A stretch of DNA of 64,000 nt from Chloroflexota bacterium (GCA_027310565.1 DAIDAP010000015.1:62001-126000); one strand, 5' to 3'. Counted from the first letter of the stretch, positions 15,927 through 25,380 are shown. Program-made: numbers and translations. Notes: generated by a model not told the origin, from the sequence alone.

Positions 15927-17350
15927 GCCTCATCTTCGACGCCGAGGTCGACCGCGAGGACTTCCGCGGCCGGCGCGTGACGATCGTCGGTCTCGGCAAG
16001 GGCCGCACCAGCGCCGGGCTCGCGCGGTTCCTCGTCGGGTGCGGCGCCGACGTCACGATCACGGACGCCAAGCCGCGCGAGGCGCTGGGCGAGGGCATCG
16101 CCCGCCTGGGCGACACGCCCGCGCGGCTGATCCTGGGACCGTCGAGCGACGACGAAGCGCTCGCGGATCCCGACTTCGTGTTCGTCATCCCCGGCGTGCG
16201 CCCGCGCAGCGCGACCATCCTGCGCGCGCTGCAGCGCTCCGTACCGGTGCTCACCGAGATCGGCCTGTTCCTCCGGCTCTGTCCCGCTCCGATCGTCGGC
16301 GTGACCGGCACGAAGGGCAAGACGACGACCACGACGATGCTCGAGCAGATCCTCGCACGGGGAGCGCGACGCGTCGTGACCGGCGGCAACATCGGGTGGT
16401 CGGTCATCGACGGCCTCGCGACGATCACGAAGGACGACGTCGTGCTGCTCGAGCTCTCGAGCTTCCAGCTCGAGACGCTCGGCCGCAGCCCGCACGTCGC
16501 GGTGATCACGAACGTGACCGAGGACCACATCGACCATCACGGCACGCGCGAGGCCTACATCGAGGCGAAGCGCAGCATCCTGGCGTGGCAGGGGACCAAG
16601 GACGTCGCCGTGCTCAACCTGGACGACCCGACGGTCGTCGCGATGCACACCGGCTGCGCGTCCGAAGCCCGCGGCTACTCGCTCACGCTGCGGCCGAAGC
16701 GGGGCGGGTACCTCGACGGGTCGGGCACGCTCGTCCTCTGCGACGGCTCGCCGCGGCCGCTCCTGCGGGCCGACGAGCTCCGCGTGCCCGGGCGGCACAA
16801 CGTCGCGAACGCGCTCGCCGCGGCGATCGCGGGCGGCGCCATGGGCGTCCCGCCCGAGCGGATCGCCGACGCGCTGCGCACGTTCGAGGGCGTCGGCCGG
16901 CGCACCGAGCGCGTCGCGGAGCGCGACGGGGTGCTGTGGGTGAACGACTCGGCCGCGACGAACCCGACGGCGACGCTCGCCGCGCTCGACACGTTCGACC
17001 GTCCGGCGGTCGTCATCCTCGGCGGGGTCGCCAAGGGCACCGACTTCGGTCCGCTCGCGCACGCGCTGGTGCGCCGCGCGCGCGGCGCCGTCCTCATCGG
17101 TCAGGCCGCCGAGGAGATCGCCGCCGCGCTCGACGCGGCGCACACCGGCGCCGGCGCGGGAGGGCTCGCCGTCCGCCGGGCCGCGACGCTCGCCGAGGCC
17201 GTCGCGGTGTCGCGCGAGCTCGCGACGCCGGGCGACGTGGTCCTGCTCTCGCCGGCCTGCGCGTCGTTCGACATGTTCCGATCGGCGGACGACCGCGGCG
17301 ACCGCTTCACCGCTCTGGTGCGCGAGCTCGTCGAAGGCGCGCCCGCATGA
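15923..17350 (+). CDS. murD: UDP-N-acetylmuramoylalanine--D-glutamate ligase
   Basis: MurD adds D-glutamate to UDP-MurNAc-L-Ala. Length 475 residues. N-terminal Rossmann part VTIVGLGKGRTSAGLARFL, ATP loop VTGTKGKTTTTTMLEQIL, central ELSSFQLETL and TNVTEDHIDHHG, and C-terminal NDSAATNPTATLAAL and SPACASFDMF all fit. The GTG start at 15923 overlaps the pgeF stop as GTGA. D-glutamate for this step would come from murI at 57192. Confidence 0.95.
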   Translation: MSLIFDAEVDREDFRGRRVTIVGLGKGRTSAGLARFLVGCGADVTITDAKPREALGEGIARLGDTPARLILGPSSDDEALADPDFVFVIPGVRPRSATILRALQRSVPVLTEIGLFLRLCPAPIVGVTGTKGKTTTTTMLEQILARGARRVVTGGNIGWSVIDGLATITKDDVVLLELSSFQLETLGRSPHVAVITNVTEDHIDHHGTREAYIEAKRSILAWQGTKDVAVLNLDDPTVVAMHTGCASEARGYSLTLRPKRGGYLDGSGTLVLCDGSPRPLLRADELRVPGRHNVANALAAAIAGGAMGVPPERIADALRTFEGVGRRTERVAERDGVLWVNDSAATNPTATLAALDTFDRPAVVILGGVAKGTDFGPLAHALVRRARGAVLIGQAAEEIAAALDAAHTGAGAGGLAVRRAATLAEAVAVSRELATPGDVVLLSPACASFDMFRSADDRGDRFTALVRELVEGAPA

Positions 17351-18627
17351 GGGGCCCGCTCGCGCGCCGCACGGCCTACGACCTGACGCTGCTCGCCGTG
17401 GTCCTGGCGCTGACGCTGCTCGGGCTGGCGATGGTCTACAGCGCGAGCGGGATCGGCGCGCTCGACGCGCTCGACGACCCGCGGTACTACCTCGGCTGGC
17501 AGTCGCTCTGGGCGCTCCTCGGCCTCTCCGGGATGCTCGTCGCGATGCGCGTGGACTACCGCCTCTACCGGTACGCGGCGGTGCCGCTGCTGCTGCTGGC
17601 CGTCGCGCTGCTCGCCGCGGTGCTCGTCCCCGGTGTGGGCACGAACGTGAACGGGGCCGCACGCTGGCTCCGGCTCGGCGCGGTCGGGCTGCAGCCCGCC
17701 GAGCTCGCGAAGCTCGCGCTCATCGTGTACCTCGCTGCCTGGCTCGGCGGCCGTCGCGACCGGATCGCGAGTCCCTCGGTGTTCGTCCCGTTCGCGATCG
17801 CCACCGCGACGATCACCGGGCTGGTGGTCGCCGAGCCGGACTTCGGGACCGCGGTCGTGATCCTCGCGATCGCGATGACGATGTACTTCGTCGCCGGCGC
17901 GCGGCCGCGCGTGTTCGCGGCGCTGGCGGCGCTGGCGACGACCGGCGCGCTCGCGGTCGCCGTCGCCGAGCCGTACCGGGTGCAGCGTCTGGTCACCTTC
18001 CTCGACCCCTGGGCCGACCCGGCACGCACCGGCTACCAGACGGTCCAGTCGCTGTACGGGCTGGCGCTGGGCGGCCCGTTCGGCGAGGGGCTCGGGGCGG
18101 GGCGCGAGAAGTTCGGCTACCTGCCCTACCCGTACACGGACTCGATCTTCGCCATCCTCGGCGACGAGCTCGGGCTTGCCGGGACGCTCGCCGTGATCGC
18201 GCTGTTCCTCGTGCTCGCGTACCGTGGCATCGCCATCGCGCTGCGCGCGCGGGACGCGACGGGCGCGCTCCTCGCGGCGGGCATCACCACGTGGCTCGTG
18301 CTCCAGGCGTGGATCAACATGTCCGTCGTCGCGAGCCTGCTGCCGATGACCGGCCTGACCCTGCCGTTCATCTCGTACGGCGGCTCCTCGCTCTTCGTCG
18401 GCCTCATCGCCGTGGGTATCCTCCTCAACGTTGGACGCCAGGCCCGGAGCGGGGCAGCCGTCGCGCCCGGAGGCGCCGGCCCGCACGTCGCGAGCGTGTC
18501 GCGTGCTCCTCGTCGGAGGCGGAACGGGGGGGCACCTGTCGCCGCTGCTCGCGATCGCCGAGGCGCTTCGCGCGGCCGCCGGCATCCGCTTCCTCTTCCT
18601 CGGTGGTCGTCGCGGGCAAGAGAATAG
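17347..18627 (+). CDS. ftsW: Peptidoglycan glycosyltransferase FtsW
   Basis: SEDS-family polytopic membrane protein, 426 residues, that polymerises septal glycan strands with FtsI. Family motifs: VNGAARWLRLG, LQPAELAKLALIVYLA, EPDFGTAVVIL, DPWADPARTGYQTVQSLYGLALGG, FILG-like FAILGDELG and LPFISYGGSSL. The conserved part ends at about residue 365 (LLNVGRQ). The remaining 60 residues read through the start of murG in another frame and look like out-of-frame sequence, so the original stop may have been lost. Confidence 0.94.
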   Translation: MRGPLARRTAYDLTLLAVVLALTLLGLAMVYSASGIGALDALDDPRYYLGWQSLWALLGLSGMLVAMRVDYRLYRYAAVPLLLLAVALLAAVLVPGVGTNVNGAARWLRLGAVGLQPAELAKLALIVYLAAWLGGRRDRIASPSVFVPFAIATATITGLVVAEPDFGTAVVILAIAMTMYFVAGARPRVFAALAALATTGALAVAVAEPYRVQRLVTFLDPWADPARTGYQTVQSLYGLALGGPFGEGLGAGREKFGYLPYPYTDSIFAILGDELGLAGTLAVIALFLVLAYRGIAIALRARDATGALLAAGITTWLVLQAWINMSVVASLLPMTGLTLPFISYGGSSLFVGLIAVGILLNVGRQARSGAAVAPGGAGPHVASVSRAPRRRRNGGAPVAAARDRRGASRGRRHPLPLPRWSSRARE

Positions 18628-19600
18628 GCTCGTGCCCGAGGCGGGCATCCCCTTCCACGCGACGCCGCTGCCGTCCCTGCGCGATCCGGAGTCGCGCCGC
18701 GCGCTGCTCGGCACCCTCGTGCGGCTGCCGCTCGCCTTCTTCGACGCGCTGCTGCGCATCGCGCTCTTCCGGCCGAGCGTGTGCGTCACGAGCGGCGGGG
18801 TCGTGGCGATCCCGATCGTGCTCGCGGCGCGCGTCCTGGGCGTCCCGGTCTACCTCTGGGCCGGCGACGCGCTGCCGGGACGCGCGAGCCGCGCGCTGGG
18901 CCGCTTCTGCGCGCGCGTCGGGGTGACGTTCGAGCAGGCGCGCGGCGCCTTCCCGGCCGCGCGGGTGCGCGTGACCGGCACCCCGATCCGCGCGTCGCTG
19001 CTGCGCTGGACGCGGGCCGAGGCCCGGCGCGCGATGGACGTCCCGGCGGACGCCGCGCTCATCGTGATCACCGGAGGGAGCCAGGGGTCGGAGCGCGTGA
19101 ACGAGGCGATCTTCGCCGCCCTGCCGCGGCTCCTGCGGCGCGCGTACGTGCTGCACGTCACCGGCGAGACGCACTTCGCGAAGGCGCAGGCGCGCGAGGC
19201 GACGCTGGCGCCGGACGTCCGCGGGCGCTACCTGCCGCGCGCGTACCTGCGCGGCGAGATGGGCGCGGTGCTCGCCGCGGCCGATCTCGTCATCGGCCGC
19301 GCCGGGTCGTCGTCGATCGCGGAGCCGCTCGCGTTCGGGACGCCGCTCCTGCTCGTCCCGTTCGGCGCGGCGATGGAGGGGCACCAGGAGGCGAACGCGC
19401 GGGCCGCGGCCGAGACCGGTGCCGCCGTCGTCGTGCGCGAGAGCCAGCTCGACGCCGACCGCGTCGTCGCGGAGGCCGGCGGTCTGCTGGACGACCCCGA
19501 GCGCCTGACGCGCATGGCGCAGGCCGCGCGCGCCGCGGGACGACCGAACGCGGCGGCGGACATCGCGGCCGAGGTGCTCGCCCTGGGCGGCTGCGCGTGA
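18431..19600 (+). CDS. murG: Undecaprenyldiphospho-muramoylpentapeptide GlcNAc transferase
   Basis: MurG converts lipid I to lipid II at the inner face of the membrane (GT28). Up to 389 residues. VLLVGGGTGGHLSPLLAIAEAL is the N-terminal glycine-rich loop; TSGGVVAIPIVLAARVLGVPVYL, TGGSQGSERVNEAI and GRAGSSSIAEPLAFGTPLLLVPF follow. Start options are TTG 18431 (25 extra residues) or GTG 18503, directly at VLLVGGG; neither has a ribosome binding site. Either lies well inside the ftsW frame, so the genes overlap by 125-197 bases. Confidence 0.92.
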   Translation: MDARPGAGQPSRPEAPARTSRACRVLLVGGGTGGHLSPLLAIAEALRAAAGIRFLFLGGRRGQENRLVPEAGIPFHATPLPSLRDPESRRALLGTLVRLPLAFFDALLRIALFRPSVCVTSGGVVAIPIVLAARVLGVPVYLWAGDALPGRASRALGRFCARVGVTFEQARGAFPAARVRVTGTPIRASLLRWTRAEARRAMDVPADAALIVITGGSQGSERVNEAIFAALPRLLRRAYVLHVTGETHFAKAQAREATLAPDVRGRYLPRAYLRGEMGAVLAAADLVIGRAGSSSIAEPLAFGTPLLLVPFGAAMEGHQEANARAAAETGAAVVVRESQLDADRVVAEAGGLLDDPERLTRMAQAARAAGRPNAAADIAAEVLALGGCA

Positions 19601-20859
19601 CGCGGTACCACGTCGTGGGCGCCGGCGGGATGGGCATGTCGGCGGTCGCGCGGCTGCTCCTCGCGGGCGGCGAGGCCGTGTCCGGCTCGGACAGCGGGCG
19701 CTGGCCGCTCGCCGACGCGCTCGCGCGCGACGGTGCGCGGATCTACCAGAGCTTCGCCGCCGATCACCTCGGCGACGCGGACGTGGTCATCCGATCGAGC
19801 GCCTACCACGAGGACAACCCCGAGATCGCGGCGGCGCTGGCGCGCGGCATCCCGGTGTGGCGGCGTGAGGACGCCTGGCGGCTCCTCGCGGAGGGCCGGC
19901 GCGTCGTCGCGGTCGCGGGGACGCACGGCAAGTCGACCACCACGGCGCTCGTCTGGGTCGCCCTGCGGGCCGGCGGCATCGACGCGTCGCTGGTCTGCGG
20001 CGCGGTGCTGCGGGACCTCGGGTCGAACGCGTATCGCGGCCGCGACGACGTGCTGGTCATCGAGGCCGACGAGTACGACAACGCGTTCCTCGCGCTGCGG
20101 CCCCTCGTCGCGGTGGTCACGACCGTCGACCACGACCACGTCGACGTGTTCCCGACCCCGGACGCGTACCGGTCCGCGTTCCGGCGGTTCGCCGCGAACG
20201 TGCGAGAGGACGGCTTCCTGGTCTGCGCCGCGGACGATCCGGGCGCACGCGCGCTTGCCGAGTGGGCGTCGGCGAGCACCCGCGCCCGGGTGCGCACGTA
20301 CGGCGCGCTCGCCGGCGCCCTCGCGATCCCCGGGGCGCACAACGCGCGGAACGCGGCGGGGGCGCTCGCCGCGGCCGCCTGCCTCGGCGTCGACGGCGAG
20401 CGCCCGGCCGCGGCGGTGCGAGCGTTCAGCGGCGTGGAGCGGCGCCTCGAGCTCGTCGGGGCCGCGGGCGACATCCGCGTCGTGGACGACTACGCGCACC
20501 ATCCCGCCGAGATCGCGGCCGGGCTCGCGGCGTACGGTGAGCGTGCCGTGGTCGTCTTCCAGCCGCACACGCCCAGCCGGCTCGCCGCCTTCTTCGACGA
20601 GTTCGCGGCGGTGCTGCGCCGCGCGCGCGCGGTGATCGTGATCGAGACCTTCTCGTCCGCGCGCGAGGGACGCGACGAGGTGTCGCGCGCGCGGGCGCTC
20701 GCGGACGCGGTCGGCGGGCGGTACGTCCCCGACGCCGAGAGCGCCGCCCGGGCCGCCGCCGAGCTGGCGCGGCCCGGCGACGTCGTGCTGGTCATGGGCG
20801 CGGGCGACGTGCGCCCGGTCGGCGAGCGCCTGCTCGAGCTGCTGCGCGCGCCGGTATGA
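19597..20859 (+). CDS. murC: UDP-N-acetylmuramate--L-alanine ligase
   Basis: MurC attaches L-Ala to UDP-MurNAc, the first peptide step. 420 residues, slightly short for the family. N-terminal YHVVGAGGMGMSAVARLLL, ATP loop VAGTHGKSTTTALVW, EADEYDNAFLALRPLVAVVT, DHDHVDVF, and C-terminal VVDDYAHHPAEIAAGL and VFQPHTPSRLAAFFDEF are diagnostic; AHHP is specific to MurC. GTG start overlaps the murG stop and the stop overlaps murB. Confidence 0.95.
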   Translation: MTRYHVVGAGGMGMSAVARLLLAGGEAVSGSDSGRWPLADALARDGARIYQSFAADHLGDADVVIRSSAYHEDNPEIAAALARGIPVWRREDAWRLLAEGRRVVAVAGTHGKSTTTALVWVALRAGGIDASLVCGAVLRDLGSNAYRGRDDVLVIEADEYDNAFLALRPLVAVVTTVDHDHVDVFPTPDAYRSAFRRFAANVREDGFLVCAADDPGARALAEWASASTRARVRTYGALAGALAIPGAHNARNAAGALAAAACLGVDGERPAAAVRAFSGVERRLELVGAAGDIRVVDDYAHHPAEIAAGLAAYGERAVVVFQPHTPSRLAAFFDEFAAVLRRARAVIVIETFSSAREGRDEVSRARALADAVGGRYVPDAESAARAAAELARPGDVVLVMGAGDVRPVGERLLELLRAPV

Positions 20860-21737
20860 AGACCGAGGTGCTCGGCGCTCGCGGTGAGCCGCTCAGCAGG
20901 CACACGTCGCTGCGCATCGGCGGGCCCGCCGAGTACTACGTGCGCGTCACGACGGAGCGCGACCTGCGCGGGGCGATCGCGATCGCGCGCGAGCACGAGC
21001 TGCCGGTCTTCGTGCTCGGCGCGGGGACCAACCTGCTCGTCGCCGATCGCGGCATCCGCGGCGTCGTGCTGCACGACGACTGGGCGGAGACGAGCGTCGA
21101 CGGCGCGATCGTGACCGCGTCGTCGGGGACGCCGCTGGCGTCGGTGGCCGCGGTCGCGGCGCGCGCCGGGATCCTCGGTCTGGAGTGGATGGCGACGGTG
21201 CCGGGGACCGTCGGCGGCGCGGTGCACGGCAACGCCGGGGCGTTCGGGAGGGAGACGGCCGACGTGCTCGTCGACGCCGAGCTCATTGACCTGAACGGCG
21301 ACAGCTGGACCGCCACCTGCTCCGAGCTCGCCTTCGCGTACCGCACGTCGGCGCTGCAGGGCACGCCGATCGTCGTGCTGCGGGCGCGCTTCCGCGGCGA
21401 GCCGGGAGACCGTGCGGCGGCCGTGCGGCGGATCAAGGAGATGGCCAACGAGCGGATGGCCAAGCAGCCGCTGGCGCAGCCGAACACCGGCTCGATCTTC
21501 CGCAACCCGCCGGGCGACCACGCCGGACGGCTCGTGGAGGCCGCCGGCCTCAAGGGCGCGACGCGGGGTGGCGCCATGGTGAGCACGAAGCACGCGAACT
21601 TCATCGTGAACACCGGCGACGCGACCGCCGAGGACGTGCGCGCGCTCATGCGCCGCTGCCAGGACGAGGTGAAGCGGCGGTTCGGCGTCGACCTCGTGCC
21701 CGAGGTCGAGCTGGTCGGGGAGTGGGATGACCGCTAG
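20856..21737 (+). CDS. murB: UDP-N-acetylenolpyruvoylglucosamine reductase
   Basis: FAD-dependent reductase completing UDP-MurNAc synthesis. 293 residues, type II (short) form. HTSLRIGGPAEYYV, VLGAGTNLLVADRGIRGVVL (FAD), EWMATVPGTVGGAVHGNAGAFG and PNTGSIFRNPPGDHAGRLVEAAGLKG with catalytic Ser, then STKHANFIVNTG, all match. ATG start overlaps murC; the last 11 bases overlap ddl. murA is not in the window. Confidence 0.95.
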   Translation: MKTEVLGARGEPLSRHTSLRIGGPAEYYVRVTTERDLRGAIAIAREHELPVFVLGAGTNLLVADRGIRGVVLHDDWAETSVDGAIVTASSGTPLASVAAVAARAGILGLEWMATVPGTVGGAVHGNAGAFGRETADVLVDAELIDLNGDSWTATCSELAFAYRTSALQGTPIVVLRARFRGEPGDRAAAVRRIKEMANERMAKQPLAQPNTGSIFRNPPGDHAGRLVEAAGLKGATRGGAMVSTKHANFIVNTGDATAEDVRALMRRCQDEVKRRFGVDLVPEVELVGEWDDR

Positions 21738-22818
21738 GCGCATCCGCGTCGGCGTGTTCACCGGCGGCGCGTCGAACGAGCGTGACATCTCCCTGGCGAC
21801 GGGCGCGCAGATCGCGCGCTCCCTGCCGGCGGACCGCTACGAGGTCGTGCTCCTCGACCCGCTCGCGCTCATGGCCCGCAACCCGGCGCTCTCCTCCGCC
21901 CGCCGCGCCGAGGCCGAGGCCCTCCTGCGGAGCGGCGGCCGGGTCGATCCGGGGCACCAGCTCCCGCGAGGCCTCGAGCGCGAGATCGAGAGCGCTTCGG
22001 GCGCGCTCGTGCCGGCGAGCCGCGTCATCACCGGCGCCGCCGAGCCGCCCGACGTCGTCTTCATCGCGCTGCACGGCGTGTGGGGCGAGGACGGGCGCAT
22101 CCAGGGACTGCTGGACACGCTCGGCATCCCCTACACGGGCTCGGGTGTGCTCGCGTCGGCGCTGGCGATGGACAAGGCGATGGCGAAGAGGGTCCTGGCG
22201 TCGGCCGGGCTCGACGTGCCCCGCGACGCGGTCGTGCGCGGCGCGGCCGGCGACGACCTCGCGCGGGCCGCGGCCGTCGGCCTCCCGGCCTTCGTGAAGC
22301 CGGTCGCGAGCGGATCGAGCGTCGGCGCCGCGATCGTGCGCCGGCCTGAGGAGCTCGCGCCGGCCATCGAGGCCGCGCTCCGCGAGGACGACCGCGCGCT
22401 GGTCGAGGAGTACGTCCAGGGGCGCGAGCTGACCGTCGCGGTCATCGGCAACGACCAGCCGCGGGCGCTGCCGGTCATCGAGATCGTCACCAAGCACCCG
22501 TTCTTCGACTACGGCGCCAAGTACGACGCCGGGGAGAGCGAGGAGATCGTGCCGGCGCGCATCCCCGACGAGGTCGCCCGACGCACGCAGGCGCTCGCGC
22601 TGCGCGCGCACGCCGCGCTCGACTGCCGCGGCATGTCGCGCACCGACTTCGTCTGGAGCGCCGACCGCCTCGTCGTGCTCGAGGTGAACACGATCCCCGG
22701 GATGACCGCGAACAGCCTCCTGCCGAAGGCGGCGGCCGCGGCGGGCATCCCCTTCGGCGAGCTGCTCGAGCGCCTCATCGGGTGGGCCCTCGAGGACGCC
22801 GCGCGGCGGCGACGCTGA
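21727..22818 (+). CDS. ddl: D-alanine--D-alanine ligase
   Basis: ATP-grasp ligase of 363 residues producing D-Ala-D-Ala for MurF. VGVFTGGASNERDISLATG, FIALHGVWGEDGRIQGLLDTLGIPYTGSGVLASALAMDKAMAK in sequence, PAFVKPVASGSSVGAAIV, EEYVQGRELTVAVIG, ARIPDEVAR and VLEVNTIPGMTANSLLPKAA cover the ATP and Mg sites. The active-site Tyr-Ser pattern that separates Ddl from VanA-type ligases was not checked by alignment. ATG start lies within the end of murB; its 3' end overlaps ftsQ by 37 bases. Confidence 0.94.
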   Translation: MTARRIRVGVFTGGASNERDISLATGAQIARSLPADRYEVVLLDPLALMARNPALSSARRAEAEALLRSGGRVDPGHQLPRGLEREIESASGALVPASRVITGAAEPPDVVFIALHGVWGEDGRIQGLLDTLGIPYTGSGVLASALAMDKAMAKRVLASAGLDVPRDAVVRGAAGDDLARAAAVGLPAFVKPVASGSSVGAAIVRRPEELAPAIEAALREDDRALVEEYVQGRELTVAVIGNDQPRALPVIEIVTKHPFFDYGAKYDAGESEEIVPARIPDEVARRTQALALRAHAALDCRGMSRTDFVWSADRLVVLEVNTIPGMTANSLLPKAAAAAGIPFGELLERLIGWALEDAARRRR

Positions 22819-23576
22819 GCTCACGCGCGAGCCGCCGCGGGCGCGCCCGGGCGACGCGGCGGCGCCGGCTCCGGGTCCCCGCCCGCGCCCTCTCCGGCCT
22901 GGTCGCGATCCTGTCCGCCGCGGCCCTCGGCTGGGTCGTGCTCGGCGACACGCCACGGATCGCCCGCGTCGCGGTCACGGGCGCGCGCCACGTCGCGCCG
23001 GCCCAGGCGGCGGTCGCGAGCGGCCTCGAGGGCCAGCGCGTGTTCGAGGCGAGCGCGAGCGCCGCCCGCGACCGCCTCCGGGCGCTCGCCGCGGTGCGCG
23101 ACGCGCGCGTCGAGATCAGCCTCCCCGGCGGCGCCCGCGTCGCGCTCGTCGAGCGCAGCCCGGTCGGCAGGTGGATCGACTCCGCCGGCGTCGAGTGGCT
23201 CGTCGACGCCGACGGCGTGCTCTTCGCGTCCGCCGATCCGGCCGCCGCGCCGCAGCTGCGCGTCAGGGACGAGCGCGCGGCGCGTGCCGCCGGCGAGCGG
23301 ATCGACCCGGCCCTCGTCGCGGCGGCGCTGCGCCTCGCCGGCGTCGCGTCGGGCGAGCTGCGCGCGGACGCGACCGCTCCGGCCGTCGTCGTCCGCAGGG
23401 ACGCGAGCGGCTTGGTGCTGCGCTTCGGCTCGGGGTGGGAGATCCGCTTCGGCGGCCCGGAGCGGATCGAGGAGAAGCTCGCCGTCGTACGCGGCTTCCT
23501 GCGGGACGAGCCGCGGCGCGGCCTAGACTACGTCGACGTGCGCAGTCCCGACCGCATCGTGTACAGCCCGCAGTAG
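22782..23576 (+). CDS. ftsQ: FtsQ/DivIB-type division protein with POTRA domain
   Basis: Bitopic membrane protein of 264 residues: a very basic cytoplasmic tail of about 30 residues, one span (LSGLVAILSAAALGWVVLG near 38-56), then a POTRA-type segment (IARVAVTGARHVAPAQAAVASGL) and the FtsQ domain (LVERSPVGRWIDSAGVEWLVDADGVLF). It links FtsA/FtsZ to FtsL and FtsI in the divisome. The only good start is GTG 22782, inside the end of ddl. It abuts the small basic protein gene with no gap. Confidence 0.9.
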   Translation: MGPRGRRAAATLSSRASRRGRARATRRRRLRVPARALSGLVAILSAAALGWVVLGDTPRIARVAVTGARHVAPAQAAVASGLEGQRVFEASASAARDRLRALAAVRDARVEISLPGGARVALVERSPVGRWIDSAGVEWLVDADGVLFASADPAAAPQLRVRDERAARAAGERIDPALVAAALRLAGVASGELRADATAPAVVVRRDASGLVLRFGSGWEIRFGGPERIEEKLAVVRGFLRDEPRRGLDYVDVRSPDRIVYSPQ

Positions 23577-23906
23577 ATGCGGATATGGCTTCCCCTGCTC
23601 GGCCTCGGGGCAGGCGTGCTCCTCGGACTCGCGCTCCGCCTGGACCTGCCGATCGAGTGGGCGCGCTACACCGCCGTGGGCATCCTCGCCGCGCTCGATT
23701 CGCTCCTCGGGGCGTTCCGCGCCGAGCTCGAGGGCCACTTCGACACCCGCATCTTCCTCTCCGGCTTCTACACGAACGCCCTCTTGGCCGCAGGGCTCAC
23801 GTTCCTCGGTGACCGGCTCGGCATCGACCTCTACCTCGTGGCGCTGTTCGCGTTCGGGTGGAGAATCTTCCAGAATGTGGCTGTCATCCGCCGGCACTTC
23901 ATCTAG
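23577..23906 (+). CDS. sbp: Small basic protein Sbp (DUF1290)
   Basis: Membrane protein of 109 residues with about three hydrophobic segments (LPLLGLGAGVLLGLAL; YTAVGILAALDSLLGAF; LYLVALFAFGWRIFQN). ALDSLLGAFRAELEGHFD and FISGF-like FLSGFYTNALLAAGLTFLGDRLG are hallmarks of the family, which sits beside ftsQ/divIB and ftsA in many Gram-positive and Chloroflexota genomes. Role unknown. The ATG follows the ftsQ stop directly. A 238-base gap then separates it from ftsA. Confidence 0.9.
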   Translation: MRIWLPLLGLGAGVLLGLALRLDLPIEWARYTAVGILAALDSLLGAFRAELEGHFDTRIFLSGFYTNALLAAGLTFLGDRLGIDLYLVALFAFGWRIFQNVAVIRRHFI

Positions 23907-23947
23907 TGCCGCGCGCCGGAAATACCTTGACGGCCGATGCAGCGGCA

Positions 23948-23968
23948 AGGGATTCCCGGTGCGCGACA
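23948..23968 (+). repeat. 21-bp exact repeat, copy A (upstream of ftsA)
   Basis: Begins AGGGATTCCCGG and ends GCGCGACA; identical over 21 bases to 62398-62418 upstream of tRNA-Met. It sits 177 bases before ftsA. A TTGACG at 23927-23932 lies upstream, but no good -10 follows at normal spacing. The rest of this 238-base gap holds no gene or other clear structure. Confidence 0.8.
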
Positions 23969-24144
23969 CTGGAGAGCCGCGCGGTCACGCGGACGCAGGT
24001 GGGGACCCAGGGAGGAGCCGGACCGGACGAGCGAGAAGCGGTTCACCCGCGACGAGCGAGTCCGGCGGCAGCGGAGCGTGCCGCGAGCCACCCGAAGCCG
24101 TAGGCGCAGGATGGCGAGGAAAGTAACGAGAGGCGGGGTCGTCC

Positions 24145-25380
24145 GTGCCTGAACAGACGGTGCTCGTCGCGATCGACATCGGGACAACCAAGGTCTGCGT
24201 CCTCATCGGCGAGGTCGGCGCGCGGACCGGCGGCGTCGACGTCATCGGCATCGGCCAGGCGCCCTCGGACGGGCTGCGCAAGGGCGTCGTCGTCGACATC
24301 GATCGCACCGTCCAGTCCGTCGCGACCGCCGTCGACGCGGCCGAACGGCTCTGCGGTCTGAAGGTCCGCTCCGCGTTCGTGGGGATCTCCGGCAGCCACA
24401 TCGGATCGCAGAACTCGCGCGGCATGGTCGCGGTGGCGGGCCGCCAGCACGACGTGACGCGCGAGGACACCATGCGCGCGATCGAGGCCGCGCGGGCGGT
24501 CTCGATCCCCAACACGCGCGAGATCCTCCACGTCATCCCGCGGGGCTACGTCGTCGACGGCCAGGAGGGCGTCCGCGACCCCATCGGCATGAGCGCGGTG
24601 CGGCTCGAGGTCGAGACGCACATCGTCACCGCCTCCAGCACGAGCGTCCAGAACCTCAGCAAGTGCGTGCAGCGGGCCGGGGTCGAGATCGACGAGCTCG
24701 TGCTCACGCCTCTCGCGTCCGCCGAGGTGCTGCTCGCCGAGGAGGACCGCGAGCTCGGCATCGCGCTCTGCGACGTCGGCGGCGACACGACCGACGTCGC
24801 GATCTTCCAGGACGGCTCGATCAGCCACTGCGCGACGATCCCGATGGGCGCGCGCAGCGTCACCAGCGACCTCGGCCTGGTCCTCCGGGTGACGCCGGAC
24901 GTCGCCGAGGAGCTGAAGCTCAAGCAGGGCACCGCGCTGCCGCTCGACGTCGACCCCGACGAGGTCATCCAGATCACCTCCATCGGCGAGGAGGTGCCGC
25001 GGCCGATCACCCGGCGGCACGTCGCCCAGATCATCGAGGCGCGGACGACCGAGCTCTTCGACCACGTCGCGCGGGAGATCGAGGCCGCCGGCGCGACGAA
25101 CCGGCTTCAGGCGGGGCTCGGGCTGACAGGCGGGGGCTCGCTCCTCAGGGGCATCAGCAAGGCGGCCCGCGACCAGCTCGGGATGAGCGCGCGCGTGCTC
25201 GCCCCGCGCGGGCTGGGCGGTCTGACCGACGCCATCTCGACGCCGCCGTACGCGGCCGCCTCCGGGCTGCTGACCTGGGGGGCCCGGAACTGGACGGCCG
25301 ACGAGGTCCGCGAGGGCGCGCGGTCGCTGGACGGCGTCGGCGGCCGCATCGCGCGCATCGTCCGCGGCCTCATGCCGTGA
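24145..25380 (+). CDS. ftsA: Cell division protein FtsA
   Basis: Actin-like ATPase of 411 residues that anchors FtsZ filaments to the membrane. VAIDIGTTKVCVLIGEV (phosphate 1), ALCDVGGDTTDVAIF (phosphate 2) and LTGGGSLLRGISKAA (adenosine) are clear, with the SHUC insert typical of FtsA. The C-terminus RIARIVRGLMP fits the amphipathic membrane-targeting helix. GTG start, with GAGGCGGGG upstream. Beyond the TGA stop the same frame stays open for 24 more codons to a second TGA at 25453. Confidence 0.95.
   Translation: MPEQTVLVAIDIGTTKVCVLIGEVGARTGGVDVIGIGQAPSDGLRKGVVVDIDRTVQSVATAVDAAERLCGLKVRSAFVGISGSHIGSQNSRGMVAVAGRQHDVTREDTMRAIEAARAVSIPNTREILHVIPRGYVVDGQEGVRDPIGMSAVRLEVETHIVTASSTSVQNLSKCVQRAGVEIDELVLTPLASAEVLLAEEDRELGIALCDVGGDTTDVAIFQDGSISHCATIPMGARSVTSDLGLVLRVTPDVAEELKLKQGTALPLDVDPDEVIQITSIGEEVPRPITRRHVAQIIEARTTELFDHVAREIEAAGATNRLQAGLGLTGGGSLLRGISKAARDQLGMSARVLAPRGLGGLTDAISTPPYAAASGLLTWGARNWTADEVREGARSLDGVGGRIARIVRGLMP

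Noticed and set aside
23927-23955. TTGACG 23927 as a strong ftsA promoter
   Set aside because: No acceptable -10 lies 16-18 bases downstream; the region there is the 21-bp repeat.
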